Shown in pieces: positions 1-8,202 of a DNA stretch of 64,000 bases. Position 1 is the first letter of the stretch. Every line of letters starts with the position of its first letter. Source of the DNA: Chitinophaga sp. H8 (GTDB lineage Bacteria; Bacteroidota; Bacteroidia; Chitinophagales; Chitinophagaceae); contig NZ_JBEXAC010000001.1 of assembly GCF_040567655.1 (NCBI RefSeq), positions 3,038,001-3,102,000 of the forward strand. The letters are read 5' to 3'. A program made the translations under genes and the position numbers. The notes under the pieces are model-generated. The model was not told the DNA's origin. It was given only the letters and a program-made list of their open reading frames with translations, and searched no databases.

Positions 1-79
1 ATGCAAATACGCCTGTCAACAATAACAGTAACGCTGCATAGCGGGCATAGGTAATGAACAAGTGTAGATAACTTTTCAT
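1..79 (-). CDS. N-terminus of an exported protein, truncated by the window edge
   Basis: Reading the minus strand from an ATG at 79-77 gives an open frame to the window edge (about 26 residues): a short start with one lysine, then a hydrophobic stretch rich in Leu ending in Thr-Gly-Val-Phe-Ala. This looks like a Sec signal peptide or lipoprotein leader. It lies 127 bp downstream of the phosphodiesterase gene on the same strand. Too little is present to name a function, and the start is inferred only from the signal-like residues. Confidence 0.45.
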   Translation of the reverse strand, partial: MKSYLHLFITYARYAALLLLLTGVFA

Positions 80-206
80 GAAACAACTTAATAATCGTGG
101 GTTTACAGCTACTTTTTTATACTTGCCAAACTGATTAAAGTGCTCCCGACATTTCACACTGCTGCTGAGTATAAAAAAACAGGGTTTTCAAGTACAGTTT
201 GAAATA

Positions 207-1022
207 TTATCTCCTGCCTTTTTTCTGCAGATATTTTACTAAGATTTCCGGATGATCTGTTTGCATACCATCCACCTTCAGCTGTAATGCAGGATCCCAT
301 TGCGCGGGTCCTTCTTCTTTCTCCTGCACATCCAGCCACACTGCTACTTTGGCTGCTTTTGCAGCAGCCAGCATTTCCGGTGTATATTGCCGGTGATCAC
401 CATCCAATGCCGCCACTTTTGCAGTGCGGATAAACGCCTGTAAGCTGGCTGCATCTTTTACCGTTTCCGGCAAACTGCACATCAAGGGCATTTGCGGCGC
501 TATTTGCTGCCACTGTTTCAACTGCTCTTCCGCATTAATATATACGATAACAGATCGTTCCATGCCTGCAGCTTTGATCAAAGCGTAGGTTTTGGCAACA
601 TCTGCGTCCTTAAAATCAAGGTAGATATGAATCTTGCCTTTACAGGCTGCCAGCACTTCCTTAAAAGTGGGCACACGGTACACGTTTTTATCAGCCTCCA
701 GTCTGGGCTTTACTGCTAATTGCCTGATGGCTGCAAAGGTCAGGTCTTTCACTGCTCCCTTGCCATTCGTCATGTGATCTACGGTAGCATTGTGCATCAG
801 TACCAGCTCCCCGTCTTTTGTTGTGCGAAGATCTACCTCCACATAATCTACGCCATGTGTAATTGCTTTTTTGCAGGCTGCTACCGTATTTTCCGGTACC
901 AGTACATGATCGCCCCGGTGCGCAATTACCACCGTTGTATGTTTGCTATAAGGCAAAGGTGGCTGTGCCACCACCTTTGCTGTTATGAAAATTAAAAGGG
1001 AAAATAAGACGTATGAACGCAT
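207..1022 (-). CDS. Secreted glycerophosphodiester phosphodiesterase (GDPD family)
   Basis: Predicted to hydrolyse glycerophosphodiesters (deacylated phospholipids such as glycerophosphoethanolamine or glycerophosphocholine) to glycerol-3-phosphate and an alcohol, in the periplasm. The 271-residue protein starts with a signal peptide (residues 1-19, ending VVAQ) and carries the GDPD signature: HRGD at 35-38, PENT at 43-46, E62 and D64 in VEVDLR, and H77 in the MHNATVDH segment; H35 and H77 correspond to the catalytic histidines and E44/E62/D64 to the metal ligands. The C-terminal DGMQTDHPEIL segment is typical of the barrel end. It is the last gene after a sigma/FecR/SusC/SusD series, but a 142-bp inverted repeat separates it from susD, so co-transcription is uncertain. 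Full length for the family. Confidence 0.9.
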   Translation of the reverse strand: MRSYVLFSLLIFITAKVVAQPPLPYSKHTTVVIAHRGDHVLVPENTVAACKKAITHGVDYVEVDLRTTKDGELVLMHNATVDHMTNGKGAVKDLTFAAIRQLAVKPRLEADKNVYRVPTFKEVLAACKGKIHIYLDFKDADVAKTYALIKAAGMERSVIVYINAEEQLKQWQQIAPQMPLMCSLPETVKDAASLQAFIRTAKVAALDGDHRQYTPEMLAAAKAAKVAVWLDVQEKEEGPAQWDPALQLKVDGMQTDHPEILVKYLQKKGRR

Positions 1023-1030
1023 GTTTTTTT

Positions 1031-1172
1031 AGCTTTTGGCTGTTAGCCTTTAGCTGTTAGCTGCCTGTAGCAATTGAAGACATCGTTTGCTACAGACAGC
1101 TACACCTTATTTAATTTAATAATAATTCGCTTGCATTTATAGCTAAAAGCTAAAGGCTAATAGCTAACAGCT
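1031..1172. repeat. Inverted heptamer-array element, copy A
   Basis: Two arms of about 33 bp made of tandem 7-bp units. The left arm (1031-1062) reads AGCTTTT GGCTGTT and so on; the right arm (1139-1172) is its near-perfect reverse complement (AGCTAAA, AGCTAAA, GGCTAAT, AGCTAAC). Between them lies a second perfect 8-bp inverted repeat, CTGTAGCA (1065-1072) and TGCTACAG (1088-1095). The element ends 2 bp from the susD stop and begins 8 bp from the phosphodiesterase start, filling the whole gap. Copies B (12133-12264) and C (19673-19805) share sequence and architecture. Could act as a terminator, an RNA-stabilising hairpin, or be a mobile palindrome. Confidence 0.9.
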
Positions 1173-1174
1173 CC

Positions 1175-2638
1175 TTATTTCAGGTACCACATCAACACAT
1201 TACGGGTATCACCACCTATCCGGGCAATCGCTTCCTGGTAAGAAGCCTCGTTCAAGCCATTCTCATTATCAGGGTAGATATACCTTTTGGGAATAGTGCT
1301 CTGTGCAGCCATTGGCCCCAGCACAAATTCAGGGAAACCGGTACGGCGGTGGTCAAACCAGCCTTCTGCACCTTTCAGGAATCCGGCCATCCATTTCTGT
1401 CCGATCAACTGCTTTAAAGTGCCATCATATTTTACCAGTGCCTGATCATAATAATGCATATTCTCTGCATCACCGGTTACACCGTATTGGGCCATACCTG
1501 CTGCGATAGCTTTGTAATACATAGACTCAGCAGTTTCACCGGCTACTGTGATCTTACCCTTCTGTAAACCTTCTGCCAGAATGAAAAGTATTTCAGGATA
1601 AGAAACCAGGCTGGCTTTTAACATATCATTTTTGCTGCTGGAGAACAGTGGGCTCAACAGGGACATCTTTTTATTGCCCCCATTATAGTCATAAGGCGCG
1701 GGAATAGCATTGGGTACACCTACGTACTCATTCTTATCTATTGTACCAATTTCTTCCACTTTAGCTACCAGTACTGGTAGTCTTGGATCATTCCTTTTCA
1801 GCAGAAAGTCAACTATTTCCTTGCTGGGTTTACGCTTGTCAAACTCGTCTGGAGAGCTGGCAATCGTGCTACCAGGCCAGCTGTTGTCTTTATTGGTTCC
1901 CAGATAAGGTACCTGTGCATTATCTGCATTGCTTTCAAAAATGGGGTACTTGGCTTTATTGCTCAGTATTTCCTGCATTTCTGTAAAAGCGTTTGCATAG
2001 TTTTTGGAACAACGCAGTAACAACCGCAACCGTAAGGAATTGGCGAACTTTTGCCACATGATTGCCTTACCACCGTACATCATATCGGCTGTTTTGTCAA
2101 TCGGCAAAGTGGTAGTAGCCAGTACATCATTGGCTTCTTTCAGCTGCTTTAACAAGTCCATATAAATAGACTCCTGTGTATCATACTTGGGATGTACAAT
2201 ACCATCTTTCAGCTGCAGAGCTTCTTTGTAAGGTACATCTCCATACAGATCTGTTAAATACGAAGCGGAGAAAGCATTCAAGATTTTGCCAATAGCAACA
2301 TACTGGTCCTGTGAACGGCTTTTAGCAATGCTCACCATGTTATAAATGGTAGACAATTTCTGATAATGACCATCCCAGCCCTGAGGGCCCCAGCCAAATT
2401 TGTCAGGCCCTTCGTTCCGGACCATGGTAATATAACGGCCGGCGGATGCAGGTTCAGACATATAACTATCCTTCTGATAATCGTAGGCAGCTGAAAGCAG
2501 CACATTCGACATCAGGTATTGAGGATCTATTGTTTCCGGGTCATTGGGATTGACGTTAATATCTCCCAGGTTTTTACTACAAGCTCCCAATATTAACGAG
2601 CAAAGCAGCAATAAGCTTAATTTATGTATATATCGCAT
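1175..2638 (-). CDS. SusD/RagB-like nutrient-binding outer membrane lipoprotein
   Basis: Surface lipoprotein expected to cap the SusC channel encoded 17 bp upstream and to bind the imported ligand. The 487-residue protein has a lipoprotein signal (LILGAC, lipidated Cys20) followed by the Asn/Pro-rich stretch common after the lipobox. The segment ASYLTDLYGDVPYKEAL near residue 137 is a hallmark of SusD TPR regions, and the WFDHRRTGFPEF segment near the C-terminus is typical of the SusD-like_2 / RagB branch. This branch often accompanies SusC proteins for peptides or small ligands rather than large glycans, but the substrate cannot be read from sequence. Part of the sigma-FecR-SusC-SusD operon. 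Confidence 0.9.
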   Translation of the reverse strand: MRYIHKLSLLLLCSLILGACSKNLGDINVNPNDPETIDPQYLMSNVLLSAAYDYQKDSYMSEPASAGRYITMVRNEGPDKFGWGPQGWDGHYQKLSTIYNMVSIAKSRSQDQYVAIGKILNAFSASYLTDLYGDVPYKEALQLKDGIVHPKYDTQESIYMDLLKQLKEANDVLATTTLPIDKTADMMYGGKAIMWQKFANSLRLRLLLRCSKNYANAFTEMQEILSNKAKYPIFESNADNAQVPYLGTNKDNSWPGSTIASSPDEFDKRKPSKEIVDFLLKRNDPRLPVLVAKVEEIGTIDKNEYVGVPNAIPAPYDYNGGNKKMSLLSPLFSSSKNDMLKASLVSYPEILFILAEGLQKGKITVAGETAESMYYKAIAAGMAQYGVTGDAENMHYYDQALVKYDGTLKQLIGQKWMAGFLKGAEGWFDHRRTGFPEFVLGPMAAQSTIPKRYIYPDNENGLNEASYQEAIARIGGDTRNVLMWYLK

Positions 2639-2655
2639 AATAACTGCATTAATAG

Positions 2656-5600
2656 TTAAAAGTTAAAACCTAATTTAAATCCAAAAGAACGTACACCTGG
2701 TAATGACCAGCTGGTTACACCCTGTCCAAAGCTGCCATTTTGTATGGCTACGGCTGTTTCAGGATCATACCCCATGCCTGCTGCAGTCCAGTTGAAAAGG
2801 TTTCTGCCAATTAAACCAATTGTTAAATTAGATACTGGTACGTTTCCTAACATTTTGTTTGGAAAAACATAGCTCAGTGAAGCTTCTCTCAGTTTTACGT
2901 AAGTAGCATCGAAAGTAGAACGGCCATTAAAGCTCCAGTAGTATTCTCCATAATAGTTTTCCGGATCAGTAATGACATCATTCAATTTGTAGCCACCATT
3001 GCCATCAGCAATATAACCATGCAGAATCATACCATCTGTGCGGTCACGGGTACCATCATTCCAGGCAAGTCCGCCTGATTGTGGATCACGGCCTGCAGAA
3101 GTGGTAGTGGTACGGCCATCAGACAACAGGTTCTTAGCCATATAGGAATAGAACTGTCCACCCTGACGCCAGTCGATCAATACGTTTAAAGTAAATCCTT
3201 TGTAGGTAAAAGTGTTGGTGAAACCTACCATAAAGTCAGGATTGTAGTTTCCGATCTTTACTACTTCATTTACTTTCTGGTAAGCACCGCTTTCATCCAG
3301 TAAAGGTTCTCCTTTATAAGGTCCATCGGGCACTTTCTCCCAGGTATTAGCATAAAAATCACCCATCACTTCCCCTTCTCTGATCAGGTACTTCACCCCT
3401 TCTGCAGAATTCATTTCCAGGCTGCTGATACCTTCCGTGAGTTTTACTACCCTGTTCCGGTTTCTGCTGAATACTGCAGATACATCCCAGTTAAAGGCAC
3501 CTTTGATCGGTGTACCTGTTAAGTTAACTTCCCAGCCCTTATTCTCAATTTCACCAGCATTGATCCATCTGCCACCATAACCAGAAGCCATAGTAGTCTG
3601 AATTCTCATGATCTGGTTACGGCTGTTTTTAATATAATAAGAGGCATCTATCCCCAGTCTGCCAGAGAAAAAGCGCAGATCAGCACCTATTTCAGAAGAA
3701 GTAGCAATTTCTGGTTTTAAATTATTATTCTTTAAAGTAAAGTCCAGTTCAGCTTTCTTCACTACGCCCCAATCCTGTCCAAATCTATAGGTATTATACA
3801 ATTGATATGGATCGGTATCTCCTCCTACCTGTGCCCAGTTCAGGCGTAATTTTGCAAATGATAAAGGACCACTGGTAACATGGAACATATCCGTTAATAC
3901 TGCACTTAATGAAGCAGAAGGATAGAAATAAGAGTTGTTGCCAGTTGGTAATGAGCTGGTCCAGTCATTTCTGGCTGTCAGATCCAGGTAGATATAGTTC
4001 TTATAAGATACCTGTCCCATGCCATACACACTGTTGATCCGCTTTTTAGAGCGTCCGGAATAATTCCGTACAGTACCAGCCTGCGCATTACTGATATTAT
4101 ACAACCCGGATACTACCAACGCATCTGCAAAGTTGGAGTTACCGCTGGTTTTACGGTCCATCCGGCTTGCACCACCAGATATGGAGAAGAACCAGTCCTC
4201 AGATACCGCCTTTTTATAGGTCAGCAAGAAGTCGGAGTTCATTTCATTAAAGAAGCTGGTTTCAAAACCATAGCCTCCTTTAGGATTGCTCTTCAGGCTG
4301 AAAGGCCGTTTGGTTTCCCTTTGTTCAGAGAAATGATCCAGACCGGTTCTCAACATCAGGGTAAGGGCTTCTGTGATATCTATATTCAACTGCACATTTC
4401 CCATGATACGGTCACGGTTATAACCATTCGTAGCTTCGTATGCAATTAAGTAAGGATTGTCTACTTTACCCGGTACATGTGAAAATTGCTGTACACCTAC
4501 CTGACCAGGCAACCAGTAGTTTTTCAGTTTATTGATGTCAATATTGGGGGTAGTGGTATATACAATATTGGCCGCACTTCCACGGTTTACAGCAGGGCGG
4601 TTATCACTGCCATTACCGATATAGGATACATTGGTACTGATTCTTACATTTTTGTTCAGTTTATACCCTGCTGCCAGATTGATGGTATTTCTTTTCAGAT
4701 CAGTATTAGGCACAATCCCTTCATTTGTAAGATTGGTATAGGAAAGGCGGAAATTACCCTGATCATTATTACCGGTTACCGCTACGTTATTGGTAAGCGT
4801 AAAACCTGGCTTAAAGAAATCTTTGTGACGGTTAGGGTAAGCTACCCAGTCTGTTGGGATTGGATTACCATTGCCATCCAGCGGGCTATCCCATTGAATG
4901 TGCTTGGTACCTATATTTAATCTTGGGCCCCAGCTGGATTCAGAAATTGTTTCATCGCTACCGGCACGGTCTCCCGCTCCAAACTCATTCTGGAAATTAG
5001 GATAGATCCAGGCTTGGTCTACCATAATGGAAGAGTTCACACTTACGCCTAACCCTTTTTTAGCTTTTGCACCTGTTTTAGTAGTAATCAGGATAACACC
5101 ATATGCAGCACGGCTACCATACAAGGCCGCAGCACTGGCGCCTTTCAGTACGGTTACTGTTTCCACATCATCCGGGTTGATATCAGACATAGGGCTACCA
5201 TAATCTACCACCCCACTTCCTAATGGCTGGGTTGGGTTACGGATACCATTGTCTACCGGAATACCATCTACCACCAGCAATGGCTGCTTAGGGGTAGAGC
5301 TAAAAGAGCTTTCTCCACGAATGGTGATAAACGCAGTAGATCCGGGATCAGAACCCGCACTTCTTACGTTTACCCCGGCAACTTTACCGGATAATGCATT
5401 GGCTACGTTTACTTCCTTCACGGAGTTCACTTTAGAGCCGTCCAGAGTAGCAATGGAATAACCCAATGCTCTTTCCTGTCTTTTAATACCAAGGGCGGTT
5501 ACTACTACCCCTGTCAGCTCACGGGTATCAGACTCCAGCCTGATATTTAATTGTCCGCCGCTACCGGCAGGCACTTCTTTAGCTACATAACCGATAAAGC

Positions 5601-6162
5601 GGAATACCAGGGTTGCTTTAGAGCTGGATACACGTAAACGGTATTTACCATCCACATCGGAGGTACTACCATTTTTGGTACCTTTTTCCACCACACTTAC
5701 ACCTGGTAATGCTTCTCCTTTATCATTGGTAATTACCCCGGTTACGATCACTTCCTGCGCCAGTACGGAGCTTACTTTATTTGCTGAATTACTTTGTCCG
5801 TTTTCTTTAACTGATTTGATCACATAATCAGATTGGCTCATCCGTACATACATCAGCCCTACAGGGTTCAGTACAGCGGATAATTGACGAACAATATCTG
5901 TATGTGAGATCCTCGCCAGTTTTTCAGGTACTTCCAAACCTGAAACCAGCTGATCATCATAATTTATATTTACACTGTACCCGGCTTCTATTCCCGCCAG
6001 GGCTTCTTTCAGAGGAACCAGCCGGTTCCCCTTGGTGGAAAAGGCTGGCTTATTGCCCGATTTACTGGCCATTGTTACTTCCTGGGCCCCTGCATACGGT
6101 AGCACCATCAGCAACGCCATCGGCAATAGCATAGCTTTACGGTAAGTAGAGTTTTTCCGCAT
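2656..6162 (-). CDS. SusC/RagA-like TonB-linked outer membrane transporter with STN domain
   Basis: TonB-dependent beta-barrel transporter (1168 residues) that takes up the ligand presented by the partner SusD. Order of domains: signal peptide (about 1-26), STN/secretin-TonB signalling domain (about 45-118), a carboxypeptidase-D-like regulatory domain (about 138-215, GVITNDKGEALPGVSV), a TonB-box-like ELTGVVVTALG near 216, plug (LSGKVAGVNVRSAGSDPGS, then LLVVDGIPVDNG), and a barrel ending in aromatic FKLGFNF. The STN domain is the contact for FecR, encoded 57 bp upstream, so this receptor should report substrate occupancy to its own sigma factor. Full length, no lesions. Confidence 0.95.
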   Translation of the reverse strand: MRKNSTYRKAMLLPMALLMVLPYAGAQEVTMASKSGNKPAFSTKGNRLVPLKEALAGIEAGYSVNINYDDQLVSGLEVPEKLARISHTDIVRQLSAVLNPVGLMYVRMSQSDYVIKSVKENGQSNSANKVSSVLAQEVIVTGVITNDKGEALPGVSVVEKGTKNGSTSDVDGKYRLRVSSSKATLVFRFIGYVAKEVPAGSGGQLNIRLESDTRELTGVVVTALGIKRQERALGYSIATLDGSKVNSVKEVNVANALSGKVAGVNVRSAGSDPGSTAFITIRGESSFSSTPKQPLLVVDGIPVDNGIRNPTQPLGSGVVDYGSPMSDINPDDVETVTVLKGASAAALYGSRAAYGVILITTKTGAKAKKGLGVSVNSSIMVDQAWIYPNFQNEFGAGDRAGSDETISESSWGPRLNIGTKHIQWDSPLDGNGNPIPTDWVAYPNRHKDFFKPGFTLTNNVAVTGNNDQGNFRLSYTNLTNEGIVPNTDLKRNTINLAAGYKLNKNVRISTNVSYIGNGSDNRPAVNRGSAANIVYTTTPNIDINKLKNYWLPGQVGVQQFSHVPGKVDNPYLIAYEATNGYNRDRIMGNVQLNIDITEALTLMLRTGLDHFSEQRETKRPFSLKSNPKGGYGFETSFFNEMNSDFLLTYKKAVSEDWFFSISGGASRMDRKTSGNSNFADALVVSGLYNISNAQAGTVRNYSGRSKKRINSVYGMGQVSYKNYIYLDLTARNDWTSSLPTGNNSYFYPSASLSAVLTDMFHVTSGPLSFAKLRLNWAQVGGDTDPYQLYNTYRFGQDWGVVKKAELDFTLKNNNLKPEIATSSEIGADLRFFSGRLGIDASYYIKNSRNQIMRIQTTMASGYGGRWINAGEIENKGWEVNLTGTPIKGAFNWDVSAVFSRNRNRVVKLTEGISSLEMNSAEGVKYLIREGEVMGDFYANTWEKVPDGPYKGEPLLDESGAYQKVNEVVKIGNYNPDFMVGFTNTFTYKGFTLNVLIDWRQGGQFYSYMAKNLLSDGRTTTTSAGRDPQSGGLAWNDGTRDRTDGMILHGYIADGNGGYKLNDVITDPENYYGEYYWSFNGRSTFDATYVKLREASLSYVFPNKMLGNVPVSNLTIGLIGRNLFNWTAAGMGYDPETAVAIQNGSFGQGVTSWSLPGVRSFGFKLGFNF

Positions 6163-6219
6163 AGTAGTTAATTTAGGTAAGGTTTTAATAACGTGTCTGG
6201 TAGCTTTGCTTATTTTGAA

Positions 6220-7230
6220 TTACTGGAAAATGATAGTAGTGTCCTTCCGGATAATCTCTAATTCAAATACCTCTTTTATATTGGCCAATAAAATATTAAT
6301 GTCTTCTGTAGAGCAGGCACCCGTAAACCGCAGGGTTTCCAGCTCTTTTTTCTTAAATGCTACCCGGTAGCCATAGTTATCTTCCAGCATCCTGGCAATC
6401 TCAGACAATGGCTTATTTTCAAATACCAGCCGTTTGTCTTTCCAGGAGGTATATAATGCTGTATTTACAGGTTGTCTGTTAAAAGTGTGTGTATCCCAGG
6501 TCATCATTTGCCCTGGCTGCATGATCTCCCGCTGATGATTGGTGTTATTTTCCAGGGCTACCTTCCCTTCTTCCAGCACTACTGCGATATTTCCTTTACG
6601 GTGATACACGTTAAAGCTGGTACCCAGTACATCTACATTGATCGTACCGGCATGTACACTGAATTTAGGTGCAGCACTATGTGGTGCTTTTGCCACTTCG
6701 AAAAAAGCCTCTCCATCCAGCCATACTTCCCTGGCGGAACTATTACTCCAGTTTTTTGAATAAGTTATCGTGGAATTAGCATTCAATATCAGCTTAGAAT
6801 TGTCTGGCAGTGTAACCTGCTTGGTTTGTGCATATCCGGTACTTACTTTCACCGGTGCATTATAAATGTAATGAAACCAGCCTGCGGTGAGCAAAATCAG
6901 GATGCTCGCAGCAGCAGCCCAGTAATAAGCCTTCTTAATACGGCGTACCGGACGCTCCGGTGCTATATATTCAGTTTTTATCTGTAATAAGATGCGGTCA
7001 ATGTTACCTTTAACTTCCTTCATCTCCTCCTCTGTAGGACCACCTGGGTTAAAATCCATCATTTCCAGTAAGCCCCGGGCTTCTTCCACCATATGAAGTT
7101 TCTCCGGATTGCGTTCTATCCATGATTCCCAAAAGGCGGCAGCTGTGGCATCGTTGTTCTTCACCCAAGACCGAAAAGAAGCGTCTGCCATAAAATCGGG
7201 TGTTTTGAAATTTTTATAATGCATACTCAC
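6220..7230 (-). CDS. FecR-family anti-sigma factor
   Basis: Inner-membrane anti-sigma factor expected to hold the ECF sigma factor encoded upstream and to receive the signal from the STN domain of the SusC downstream. The 336 residues comprise a cytoplasmic N-terminal part, one transmembrane helix (about 101-122, WAAAASILILLTAGW), the FecR core (VTLPDNSKLILNANSTITYSKNW, then WLDGEAFFEVAK and VDVLGTSFNVY) and a C-terminal DUF4974-like domain (LVFENKPLSEIARMLEDNYGYRV). Met3 is an equally possible start. It is 212 bp from the sigma gene and 57 bp from susC. Confidence 0.93.
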   Translation of the reverse strand: MSMHYKNFKTPDFMADASFRSWVKNNDATAAAFWESWIERNPEKLHMVEEARGLLEMMDFNPGGPTEEEMKEVKGNIDRILLQIKTEYIAPERPVRRIKKAYYWAAAASILILLTAGWFHYIYNAPVKVSTGYAQTKQVTLPDNSKLILNANSTITYSKNWSNSSAREVWLDGEAFFEVAKAPHSAAPKFSVHAGTINVDVLGTSFNVYHRKGNIAVVLEEGKVALENNTNHQREIMQPGQMMTWDTHTFNRQPVNTALYTSWKDKRLVFENKPLSEIARMLEDNYGYRVAFKKKELETLRFTGACSTEDINILLANIKEVFELEIIRKDTTIIFQ

Positions 7231-7442
7231 AAATCAGCCTGGAAGTAAATGGCCTTATAAATAGGAGTCCGATATCTCAAAAATACCCTCAGAAAAATCA
7301 AAGAATTTTTAAAAAAATTATAACTAATTCAATATCAATATCTACTACTTGAAATTATTTGGAAAAATGGGGAGATGGTAAAGGAAAAATGGCAGGTATA
7401 TCAGGGAATTCAGGAAAATTAGCAGGTAATCGCAGGATATGA

Positions 7443-8042
7443 TCAGGAAATCATCAGACCATGTTGCCCGTTTTTCTTTCGCAATTGTTCCCGCATCTCG
7501 GTAAGGGCACGGTAAACAAGCGTGCGGGCATATTTTACTTCTTTTAAAGACATTACTTCGGCTATTTCATCATAGCTCATTTCTTCATAAAAACGCAGGT
7601 AAATAGCCTCCTTTTGCCTTCTGGTCAATAAAGACAGCGTTTGCTCCAGCAGATAGCGCTGCTGCTCCCAGCTTTGTTTATTGATGATGGCATTGTCGGC
7701 GGATAATTCCAGCCGGAAATCATATTCCTGTTCCCGGATTGCTTCAGTTGAAATCTTCGCCTCCTGCTGTATCTTTTTGATCACTTTACGGCGGGTGGCT
7801 ACCAGTAGATAACTTCGTGGATTATGCACAGGAGGTAATTCCCTGCCCTTTAAAAAAAGGGCGGTAAACAGATCCTGCAACAGATCTTTTATAATGCTCC
7901 TGTTAGTGGTAAAACGCAGTGCATACCTAAATAACATAGGGAAATAACGCTCATATAAAATATTAAAAGCATCATGATCCCCTTCCAGCATCTTGGCCCA
8001 ATGATCAACGTCATTACTATACTGTAAAGACTTTTCTGTCAT
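7443..8042 (-). CDS. ECF RNA polymerase sigma-70 factor (FecI-like, Bacteroidetes type)
   Basis: Alternative sigma factor (199 residues) that should drive the downstream FecR-SusC-SusD genes when the receptor signals. Region 2 lies at about 26-90 (FNILYERYFPMLFRYALRF, LLQDLFTALF, NPRSYLLVATRRKVI) and region 4 at about 130-185, with a helix-turn-helix around SYDEIAEVMSLKEVKYARTLVYRAL. No region 3 or extra domains. First gene of the operon; a -7-like element is found 44 bp upstream. Confidence 0.93.
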   Translation of the reverse strand: MTEKSLQYSNDVDHWAKMLEGDHDAFNILYERYFPMLFRYALRFTTNRSIIKDLLQDLFTALFLKGRELPPVHNPRSYLLVATRRKVIKKIQQEAKISTEAIREQEYDFRLELSADNAIINKQSWEQQRYLLEQTLSLLTRRQKEAIYLRFYEEMSYDEIAEVMSLKEVKYARTLVYRALTEMREQLRKKNGQHGLMIS

Positions 8043-8085
8043 AGGAATTCAGGATTTATTTAAGGTATATTTTACAAAATACCTC

Positions 8086-8093
8086 CAAATATA
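8086..8093 (-). promoter_or_regulatory. Candidate -7 promoter element upstream of the first sigma gene
   Basis: On the minus strand this reads TATATTTG, an exact match to the Bacteroidetes sigma-A -7 consensus TAnnTTTG, 43 bp before the sigma start codon at 8042. No clear -33 TTG/TTTG element was found at 17-23 bp, so only half of the promoter is supported. Confidence 0.45.
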
Positions 8094-8202
8094 ATGACTA
8101 TACAGCGGTCCTGTTATAAAGGAATTGTTATTTCACAGCAGTCCGCGGTAATATAAGCATTTATTTTTTCAAATTCATCCTATTGCATCCTTTTATGACT
8201 GG

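Noticed and set aside
1031..1172. CRISPR array or rRNA/tRNA fragment
   Set aside because: The repeat units are 7 bp, contiguous and inverted across a centre, without spacers or a cas gene; no tRNA or rRNA structure was recognised anywhere.
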